Below, one piece after another: positions 25,343-31,974 of a DNA stretch of 64,000 nt. Source of the stretch: CADEED01 sp963839685 (GTDB lineage Bacteria; Pseudomonadota; Gammaproteobacteria; Steroidobacterales; Steroidobacteraceae); assembly GCA_963839685.1 (NCBI GenBank), contig CAWIVS010000011.1, positions 124,001-188,000 on the forward strand, in the 5' to 3' direction. Within the stretch, counting starts at the first letter, position 1. The number at the start of each line of letters is the position of its first letter. A program made the position numbers and the translations under genes. Below the pieces are notes generated by a model. It searched no databases, was not told the DNA's origin, and saw nothing but the letters and a program-made list of their open reading frames with translations.

Positions 25343-26404
25343 ATGAACAAACAGATTCCTGCCATCGTGCTGGGCGGCACCGGGTACGTGTCCGGCGAGC
25401 TGTTGCGGCTCATCATGGGCCATCCGGATTTCGCGCTGGCGGGCGTGCTGTCGGACAGCTCGCCGGGTGAGCTGGCCGGGAAATCATTCCCGCATCTTGC
25501 CGGCGCCCTCGCCGACACCGCGTTCAAGTCGCAAACTGAAATCGCGTCGTTGGTGGCCAGCGAGCCCACCTCGGCCGTGTTCTGCGCCGCGCCGCATGGC
25601 GCCGCTGCCGCGCTCATCGACAATCTGCTCAAGGCCGCGGAGACCGCTGGCACCAAGCCGCGGTTCGTCGACATTTCCGCGGACTTTCGCTTCGCCACGG
25701 CCGCGGGCTACGAGGCCGTGTACAAACATCCGCACGGTGCGCCGCATCGCCTGGCGCAATTCACCTGCGCGGTGCCGGAGCATCTGCAGAAGGCACCCAC
25801 ACCGCATGTCGGTCACCCGGGCTGTTTCTCGACCGCCATCCTGCTCGCCAGCGTGCCGCTGCTCGCGTCGGGTTGGACGGAAACCACGCTGTTCGTGAGC
25901 GGTGTGACTGGCAGTACCGGCTCAGGCCGCAAGCCGGTCGAGGGCACACATCACCCGACACGCCACAGCGATCTGTACTCCTATGGCGCGCTCGCGCATC
26001 GGCATGCGCCGGAAATCACCGCGCTCGCCAAGGCCGCCACCGGCGTTGACGCCGACTTCGCCTTCGTGCCGCATTCGGGGCCGTTTGCGCGCGGCATCCA
26101 TGCCACGGTGCAGGCGCGCCTCAAGTCGGCGCGCGAGACGTCCGCGGTGGTCGGCATGTTGCGCGAGTTCTACGCCGGCGCTCACTTCGTGCGCGTGCTC
26201 GACGCACCGCCGCGCGTCAAAGACATCGTCGCCAGCAACTACGCGCATCTGTCGGCGGCCGCGAACGGGCGCACCGTCGCCGTCATGAGCGTGGTCGACA
26301 ACCTCAACAAAGGTGCGGCCGGCGGTGCCGTGCAATGGATGAACCGTTTGTTTGGCCTGCCGGAAACCGCCGGCCTGACTGCTACCGCACCCGGATGGAC
26401 TTGA
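25343..26404 (+). CDS. argC: N-acyl-gamma-glutamyl-phosphate reductase
   Basis: A 353-residue NADPH-dependent reductase converting N-acyl-glutamyl-5-phosphate to the semialdehyde. The Rossmann motif GGTGYVSGE is at 11-19, the catalytic Cys161 sits in VGHPGCFSTA, and PHSGPFARGI supplies the His region. The C-terminal NLNKGAAGGAVQWMN block is conserved. It is the third step of the acylated arginine route. Whether the acyl group is acetyl or succinyl cannot be told from this protein alone; the adjacent transcarbamylase suggests succinyl. Confidence 0.93.
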   Translation: MNKQIPAIVLGGTGYVSGELLRLIMGHPDFALAGVLSDSSPGELAGKSFPHLAGALADTAFKSQTEIASLVASEPTSAVFCAAPHGAAAALIDNLLKAAETAGTKPRFVDISADFRFATAAGYEAVYKHPHGAPHRLAQFTCAVPEHLQKAPTPHVGHPGCFSTAILLASVPLLASGWTETTLFVSGVTGSTGSGRKPVEGTHHPTRHSDLYSYGALAHRHAPEITALAKAATGVDADFAFVPHSGPFARGIHATVQARLKSARETSAVVGMLREFYAGAHFVRVLDAPPRVKDIVASNYAHLSAAANGRTVAVMSVVDNLNKGAAGGAVQWMNRLFGLPETAGLTATAPGWT

Positions 26405-26420
26405 ACGAGTCTTCACTGAC

Positions 26421-27590
26421 ATGCACGCCGAGCTTTTGAATACGGGACATTCCTCACCCGCCGACGGTCTCGCGCCGGTCTACGCGCAATACCCCATCGA
26501 AGTCGTGGGCGCCGACGGCGTCTGGCTGCATACGCGCGATGGCCGCAAAGTCCTGGATCTGTACGGCGGCCATGCGGTTGCCTCGCTCGGGTATGGCCAC
26601 AAGGGCTGGACGAAGGCGCTGGCCGACCAGGCCGCGCAAATGAATTTTCAGACCAACGCGGTTCCCATGGAGATCCGGGCGCGAGCCGCGAAGAAGCTGC
26701 TCGGGTTCGCGCGCCTGCCGTTCGACAGCGTGTTCTGGATCAACTCCGGCGCCGAGGCCAACGAAAACGCCTTCAAGATGGCATTCAAGATGCGCCCCGG
26801 TCGCACCCACGTGGCGGCGGTGGAGCAGAGTTTCCACGGCCGCACCGCGGCCTGCGCCTCGACCACCTGGGGAGCCCCGCAGAAATGGTTCTTCCTGCCG
26901 CGCGCACCCTTCGACGTGAGCTGGATCAAGCGCCGTGACGTTGCGGACATCGCCAACCACGTCACCGAGAACACCGCCGCGGTCATCATCGAGCCGGTGC
27001 AGGGGGTGGGCGGCGCCTTCGACATGGGTCAGGAATTCCTCGCCGCCCTGCGCAGGCGCTGCGACGATACCGGCGCGCTGCTGATATTCGACGAGGTGCA
27101 ATGCGGTGTCGGCCGCACCGGCCAACCGTTCGCTGCTAACTATTACGGCGTGATGCCCGACATGATCACCACGGCCAAGGCGCTCGGCAACGGCTTCCCG
27201 GTGTCCGCCCTGCTGCTCACGCCGCCCATTACCGCGTCACTGAAGCTCGAAAATCTCGGCACCACCTTTGGCGGCGGACCCATGGCCTGTGCGGTCGCGG
27301 AAGCGACCATCGATGCCATCGAGAACGAGGAGCTGCTCGCGAACGTGCGCCGGGTCTCGGCCTATCTTACGCAGACCTGCGGCGTCGGACCCGTGACCGG
27401 ATTCCAGGGCGCGGGATTTCTCGCGGGCCTGAGAATGAACAAGCCCGCGAAGGACATTCAAAAGGCGCTGCTGGCGCGTGACATTCTCGCGGGCACCGCG
27501 GGAGATCCCGCGATTCTGCGGCTGCTGCCGGCTTTCATACTCCGAGAGGAACACATCGACCTCTTGCGTTCGGCCCTCTCGGATCTTTGA
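26421..27590 (+). CDS. argD: N-acylornithine aminotransferase
   Basis: A 389-residue class III PLP aminotransferase. The PLP lysine is K253 in ITTAKALGNGFP. The PLP-pyridine aspartate is D224 in LLIFDEVQCGVGRTG, and INSGAEANENAFKMA binds the phosphate. It transfers an amino group from glutamate to N-acyl-glutamate semialdehyde, giving N-acylornithine. It lies 16 bp after argC and 3 bp before the transcarbamylase gene, in the order argC-argD-argF' also found in Bacteroidetes arg clusters. Confidence 0.9.
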   Translation: MHAELLNTGHSSPADGLAPVYAQYPIEVVGADGVWLHTRDGRKVLDLYGGHAVASLGYGHKGWTKALADQAAQMNFQTNAVPMEIRARAAKKLLGFARLPFDSVFWINSGAEANENAFKMAFKMRPGRTHVAAVEQSFHGRTAACASTTWGAPQKWFFLPRAPFDVSWIKRRDVADIANHVTENTAAVIIEPVQGVGGAFDMGQEFLAALRRRCDDTGALLIFDEVQCGVGRTGQPFAANYYGVMPDMITTAKALGNGFPVSALLLTPPITASLKLENLGTTFGGGPMACAVAEATIDAIENEELLANVRRVSAYLTQTCGVGPVTGFQGAGFLAGLRMNKPAKDIQKALLARDILAGTAGDPAILRLLPAFILREEHIDLLRSALSDL

Positions 27591-27593
27591 GCC

Positions 27594-28601
27594 ATGCAGA
27601 ACTTCCTGGACCTGGCGGATCTGACGCGCGAGCAGGTGATCGAGCTGCTCGCACTTGCCGATCGTCTGCAAACCCGGCCCGAGCCGCAGGCGCTCGCCGG
27701 AAAAATCCTCGGCCTTTTGTTTTTCAACCCAAGCCTGCGCACCCTGGCTTCGTTCCAGGCAGCCATGGCCCGGCTCGGTGGAAACTCGTTCGTGGTGTCC
27801 GCCGGCAATGGCACCTGGCAGCTCGAAACTCGACGCGGGGCGGTGATGAATGGCGCGCCTGCGGAACATGTTAGGGAAGGAGTGCCAGTATTGTCGCACT
27901 ATTGTGACGCTCTTGGCATTCGCGCCTTCGCATCCGGTACCGACCTGCAGTCGGATCTGGCCGAGACTTCGTTCCTCGAGATGGTCGGCCTGGTCCGCAA
28001 GCCCGTCATCAATATGGAGTCGGCGGCCAATCATCCGTGCCAGGCGCTGGCCGACTGGAAGACGCTCGACGACCTGGCAGTCCCGCGTCGCGCCAGGTTC
28101 GTCCTGTCGTGGGTGAATCATCCGCGCGCGCTGCCGCTCGCCGTGCCGGCCGCCACGGTGCACATGGCCGCGATGCGCGGCATGGACGTAGTGGTGCTGC
28201 GGCCGGAAGGATTCGCTTTGCCGGCGCCCATCATGCAAAAGGCCGCGGCCGCCGCCGCGGCATCCGGCGGATCAGTGCGCGAAACCGCCGATCGCAACGA
28301 AGCGCTCGCCGGCGCCCACGTGGTCTACGCCAAGGAATGGGGCTCCACCTCGGACTACGGCAACGCCGAGGCCGATGCGCGCCAGCGTGCGCAACTCGCC
28401 GACTGGTGCGTGCGCGACACGTGGTTCTCGCAGGCCGCCGTGGATTGCAAACTCATGCACTGCCTGCCGGTGCGGCGTAATGTCGCGGTCGCCGATGAAG
28501 TACTCGATGGCCGGCGCAGCGTGGTGCAGCGCGAGGCCTACAACCGGATGGTGGTGCAGACCGCGGTATTGCACCGCCTGCTTGCCACTCCCCAACACTA
28601 G
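27594..28601 (+). CDS. argF': N-succinyl/N-acetylornithine carbamoyltransferase (argF')
   Basis: A 335-residue transcarbamylase of the acylornithine type, not a classical OTCase. The carbamoyl-phosphate loop is FFNPSLRT (43-50), with NMESAANHPCQALADW, SWVNHPRALPLAVP and the C-terminal HCLPVRRN. In the substrate loop MNGAPAEHV the residue equivalent to Xanthomonas Glu92 and Bacteroides Pro90 is Ala90. Published mutants show that Ala here turns an acetylornithine enzyme into a succinylornithine enzyme. YCDALGIRAFA and MHCLPVRRN also look more like the Bacteroides enzyme. It therefore probably makes N-succinylcitrulline; acetyl specificity is not excluded. Confidence 0.85.
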   Translation: MQNFLDLADLTREQVIELLALADRLQTRPEPQALAGKILGLLFFNPSLRTLASFQAAMARLGGNSFVVSAGNGTWQLETRRGAVMNGAPAEHVREGVPVLSHYCDALGIRAFASGTDLQSDLAETSFLEMVGLVRKPVINMESAANHPCQALADWKTLDDLAVPRRARFVLSWVNHPRALPLAVPAATVHMAAMRGMDVVVLRPEGFALPAPIMQKAAAAAAASGGSVRETADRNEALAGAHVVYAKEWGSTSDYGNAEADARQRAQLADWCVRDTWFSQAAVDCKLMHCLPVRRNVAVADEVLDGRRSVVQREAYNRMVVQTAVLHRLLATPQH

Positions 28602-28628
28602 CAACTCTTCCTCACGGAACGTCACGCA

Positions 28629-29561
28629 ATGATCATGCATCGCCCCGACCCCGCCGCCGCCATCCGCAGCCTGCGCTCGGCCGCGCCCTACATCCGCATG
28701 TACAAAGGCAAGACCTTCGTCGTGAAGGCCGGCGGCGGCGTGTTCGCCGACGCCGCCGCGGTGCGCGGCCTCATCGAGCAGATCGCCATCCTGCATTACT
28801 TCGGCGTGCGCGTGGTGTTCGTGCACGGCGGCGGCCCGCAGCTCACCGAGATCACCGAGGCGCTGGGCGTGCCCACGCGCATGGTGCAGGGCCGGCGCGT
28901 CACCGACCAGAAAGCCATCGACGCCACCTCGATGGTGCTCAACGGCCTCATCAATACCAAGCTGCTGGCGCTGTGCCGCGAAATGAACATCGATGCGGTA
29001 GGCATCTCGGGCGTCGACGCCGGACTGATCCGCGCGCACAAGCGCGCGCCGGTGAAGCTCGACAATGGCGAGACCGTCGACTACGGCTTCGTGGGCGACA
29101 TCGACGCCATCGACACGACCGTCATCCTCAAGCTGCTCGACAACGCGCTCATGCCCGTCATCAGCCCGCTGTCGGCCGATGAAAATGGCACGCTGCTCAA
29201 CATCAACGGCGACACGGTGGCCGCGGCCATCGGCGCGGCGCTGTCGGCCGAGAAGCTCATGTTGTGCACCGGCGCGCCCGGCATTCTCGAGCGCGTCGAC
29301 GATCCCACATCGATCATCTCGTACACCGATCTCAAGGGTCTGAAGCGGTTGCGCGAGGAAAAGAAAATCGTCGATGGCATGCTGCCGAAGGCCAAGGCAA
29401 TCGAAGATGCCATCCGGGGCGGTGTGCGCCGCGTACACGTGATGTCGTACAAATCGCCCGAAGGCATTCTCGCGGAAGTGTTCACCAACGAGGGCGCCGG
29501 CACGCTGATCGTCGCCGACGTCAATGCGCTCTCGCCGGCCGAGCAGCAGATCGAAAAGTAA
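28629..29561 (+). CDS. argB: N-acylglutamate kinase (ArgB)
   Basis: A 310-residue amino-acid kinase phosphorylating N-acylglutamate. The glycine-rich start reads FVVKAGGGVF instead of the common KYGGNAM. VVFVHGGGPQLTEI, RRVTDQKAIDATSMVLNG and NINGDTVAAAIGAAL are the conserved substrate and nucleotide blocks. There is no fused GNAT acetyltransferase domain of the Xanthomonas NAGS/K type, so the first acylation step must come from elsewhere. ATG 28629 or the second ATG 28635 could be used; neither has a strong ribosome site. It lies between argF' and argH. Confidence 0.9.
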   Translation: MIMHRPDPAAAIRSLRSAAPYIRMYKGKTFVVKAGGGVFADAAAVRGLIEQIAILHYFGVRVVFVHGGGPQLTEITEALGVPTRMVQGRRVTDQKAIDATSMVLNGLINTKLLALCREMNIDAVGISGVDAGLIRAHKRAPVKLDNGETVDYGFVGDIDAIDTTVILKLLDNALMPVISPLSADENGTLLNINGDTVAAAIGAALSAEKLMLCTGAPGILERVDDPTSIISYTDLKGLKRLREEKKIVDGMLPKAKAIEDAIRGGVRRVHVMSYKSPEGILAEVFTNEGAGTLIVADVNALSPAEQQIEK

Positions 29562-29570
29562 AGAAAGCGC

Positions 29571-30758
29571 ATGAGCCGGCTCTGGGACAAAGGCGCACCG
29601 CTCGACCAACGGGTACTCGCGTACACCGCCGGCGATGACTACGCGCTCGATGAGCGCCTGGTGAAGTACGACGTGCGCGCCTCGATCGCGCACGCCGAGA
29701 TGCTCAACGCCGCCGGGCTGCTCACTGACGCCGACCTGTCCGCCATCCGCGCAGGCCTGATCGCGCTGGCCGCCGAGCACGTCGCGGGCCAGTGGAAGAT
29801 CGAGCTCGCGGACGAGGATGGCCAGACCGCGCTCGAAAAGCGCCTTACGGCGCGCATCGGCGCGGCCGGCGGCCGGGTGCATCTGGGACGCTCGCGCAAT
29901 GACCAGGTGCTGACCGCGTTGCGCCTTTACCTGCTGGACGCCGGTGCCGAGCTCGCGGCGGCGGCGGAGAGCTGCGCGGTGGCGCTCGACGCGCTGGCGC
30001 GGCGCGAAGGAGCCATCGCACTTCCGGGCTACACACACATGCAGCAGGCCATGCCGAGCACGGTCGCCCTGTGGGCCGGCGGTTTCGCCGCCGAGCTGCG
30101 TGACGATGCCGCGGGCCTTGCCGCCACGGCGCGTCGCGCGGCGCAGAATCCACTCGGTTCGGCGGCCGGATACGGCACGCCGGGTTTGCCGCTGGATCGC
30201 GAACTGACGCGCGCCAAGCTGGGATTTGCCAGCGTGCAGGCGCCGGTCACGGCGGTGCAGCTGTCGCGCGGCAAGGCCGAAGCCCAGCTGCTGTTCGAAT
30301 GTGCGCTGCTCATGCAGGACCTGGGTCGACTGGCGTCCGACCTGCTGCTGTTCTACACGCAGGAATTCGCATTCGTGACTCTGCCGGAGTCGTTTACCAC
30401 CGGCTCGTCCATCATGCCGCAGAAGCGCAATCCCGATGTCTTCGAGCTGGTGCGCGGGCGCAGCGCGGTGGCGCACGCCTGTCTGTCGGAGGTGCTGGGC
30501 ATTTTCGCGAAACTGCCGTCGGGTTATCAGCGCGACCTGCAACTCATCAAGCCGCCGCTGTTCCGGGGAATCGACCTCGCATTGTCCACCGCCGCCATCA
30601 TGGCGATTGCGATGGATGGCGTGCGATTTCGCGCCGGCGAGATCAGGCTCGATCCGTCGATCCACGCCGCCGAGCAGGCCAACGCGCTGGTGCTGAGCGA
30701 GGGCATCCCGTTCCGCGAGGCCTACCGGCGCATCGGCGAAAAATTCCGCAAGGAATAG
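29571..30758 (+). CDS. argH: Argininosuccinate lyase
   Basis: A 395-residue fumarase/aspartase-superfamily lyase splitting argininosuccinate to arginine and fumarate. The superfamily signature GSSIMPQKRNPD starts at residue 278 on the flexible catalytic loop. HLGRSRNDQV and GYTHMQQAMPST carry further active-site residues. It is shorter than E. coli ArgH (about 457) mainly at the C-terminus, as in the argF'-associated type. It is the last gene of the arg cluster, 9 bp after argB. Confidence 0.93.
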   Translation: MSRLWDKGAPLDQRVLAYTAGDDYALDERLVKYDVRASIAHAEMLNAAGLLTDADLSAIRAGLIALAAEHVAGQWKIELADEDGQTALEKRLTARIGAAGGRVHLGRSRNDQVLTALRLYLLDAGAELAAAAESCAVALDALARREGAIALPGYTHMQQAMPSTVALWAGGFAAELRDDAAGLAATARRAAQNPLGSAAGYGTPGLPLDRELTRAKLGFASVQAPVTAVQLSRGKAEAQLLFECALLMQDLGRLASDLLLFYTQEFAFVTLPESFTTGSSIMPQKRNPDVFELVRGRSAVAHACLSEVLGIFAKLPSGYQRDLQLIKPPLFRGIDLALSTAAIMAIAMDGVRFRAGEIRLDPSIHAAEQANALVLSEGIPFREAYRRIGEKFRKE

Positions 30759-30789
30759 TTAGGCCGGCCCGACCAGGCGAGGATCAAGA

Positions 30790-31245
30790 ATGGCAATCTG
30801 GTTCGCCCATCCAACGATCGAAGACGCCCGCGCCAGCCACACTGGCCTGCTCGCCTCGCACCTGGGGATAGAGTTCACGGAATTCGGAGCGGACTTCCTG
30901 CGCGGCACCATGCCGGTCGAGCCGCGCACCCACCAGCCGATGGGTTTCCTGCATGGCGGCGCCTCGCTGGTGCTCGCCGAGACGCTGGGCAGCGTGGCCG
31001 CGAACTACGTGGTCGATCGCGCGCGGCAGCGCTGTCTCGGCCAGGAAATCAACGCCAATCATCTGCGTCCCGTGTCGGAAGGTCTCGTCACCGGCACCGC
31101 GCGACCGTTCCACCTCGGGGCGCGCAGCCAGGTCTGGAGCATCGAAATCCTCGATCCGCGGGAACGACTGGTGTGCGTCTCGCGTCTCACCGTGGCCGTG
31201 GTCGATTGGCGGCCGAGCCCGGAGGAGAAGAACTCATGGAAATGA
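30790..31245 (+). CDS. Hotdog-fold acyl-CoA thioesterase (MenI/YdiI-like)
   Basis: A 151-residue hotdog thioesterase. MPVEPRTHQPMGFLHGGASLVLAETLGS follows the E. coli YdiI/MenI pattern, with catalytic Glu64 on the long helix, then GQEINANHLRPV and GARSQVWSIEI. MenI hydrolyses 1,4-dihydroxy-2-naphthoyl-CoA in menaquinone synthesis. No other men gene is in the window, so a broader acyl-CoA hydrolase role is possible. It follows argH by 31 bp and overlaps the next gene by 10 bp. Confidence 0.85.
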   Translation: MAIWFAHPTIEDARASHTGLLASHLGIEFTEFGADFLRGTMPVEPRTHQPMGFLHGGASLVLAETLGSVAANYVVDRARQRCLGQEINANHLRPVSEGLVTGTARPFHLGARSQVWSIEILDPRERLVCVSRLTVAVVDWRPSPEEKNSWK

Positions 31246-31700
31246 ACACCACGCATCCCATGACCGGCTACGTGCACGGCATGTATGCGCTGCACGCCGT
31301 CGCCGGGCTGATCGGCATCACTTCTGGCGCCACTATCATCGGGGCCTTCGTTTTCGGCTTGCCGTCCATCATCGCCATCATCATGAACTACGCGCGCCGC
31401 GCTGAAGCCCGCGGCAGCTGGCTCGACTCGCACTTCGAATGGCAGCGGCGCACGTTCTGGACCGCGGTGATCATCGGTTTCAGCATCTTCGCGCTGGCTT
31501 TCCTGCTGTCGATACTCGGCGTCGTGAGCCTGGCTTCGACTCCCGTGACCGGCGGTGCCGGTGCGGCCGGCGCGGGCGCGGCCTTCGGCGGCGCCTGGCT
31601 GGCGCTGGCGTTCGGCGCGCTACTCGCCGGCGTGTGGATCCTGTACCGCGTGATTCGCGGCTGGATGGCGCTTGGCAACGGGCAGGTCATGTATGGCTGA
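31236..31700 (+). CDS. DUF4870-like inner-membrane protein
   Basis: A 154-residue membrane protein with about four hydrophobic segments. The start at 31236 has GGAGGAGAAG five bases upstream, inside the end of the thioesterase gene, so the two are coupled. The blocks MYALHAVAGLIG, GLPSIIAIIMNYARRAEARG and SHFEWQRRTFWTA fit the DUF4870/Tic20-like family. The family has no known activity. A Gly/Ala-rich segment precedes the last helix and the C-terminal VIRGWMALGNGQ. Its end overlaps the lptM start by eight bases. Confidence 0.75.
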   Translation: MEMNTTHPMTGYVHGMYALHAVAGLIGITSGATIIGAFVFGLPSIIAIIMNYARRAEARGSWLDSHFEWQRRTFWTAVIIGFSIFALAFLLSILGVVSLASTPVTGGAGAAGAGAAFGGAWLALAFGALLAGVWILYRVIRGWMALGNGQVMYG

Positions 31701-31971
31701 CGCGCGGGTGTTGCGCGCCGTGTTCGCGATCGCACTGCTCGGCGCGCTCGTGGCCTGTGGCCAAAAGGGGCCGCTCTATCTACCGGACCAGGCGCGCGAA
31801 GTGACGCGGCCGGAGCCGGACTCGCAGGCGCCGAATTCCCCCCAGACCGTCGATTCTCCCGAAGGGCCCGCAAACCCGGCGCCCGAAGTGACAGTGCCCC
31901 ACGAAGACGACGATAAAGACGGCGAGGGTGACAAGGACAAGCAACCGCCGGACAACACGGCGCCGCGCTGA
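31693..31971 (+). CDS. lptM: LptM (YifL)-type LPS-assembly lipoprotein
   Basis: A 92-residue lipoprotein. The start ATG 31693 lies in the end of the previous gene. The lipobox is LLGALVAC, followed at once by GQKGPLYLPD, the conserved core of LptM. The rest is a long, low-complexity Pro/Asp/Glu/Lys tail. In E. coli, LptM binds the LptD barrel and helps its disulfide maturation for LPS export. The acidic tail is longer than the E. coli protein's. polA begins 3 bp after its stop. Confidence 0.85.
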   Translation: MADARVLRAVFAIALLGALVACGQKGPLYLPDQAREVTRPEPDSQAPNSPQTVDSPEGPANPAPEVTVPHEDDDKDGEGDKDKQPPDNTAPR

Positions 31972-31974
31972 ACC

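Noticed and set aside
28272..30665. 797-codon open frame on the minus strand opposite argF'-argB-argH
   Set aside because: Low-complexity Arg/His/Val product with no domain; argB and argH occupy the plus strand with full family motifs.
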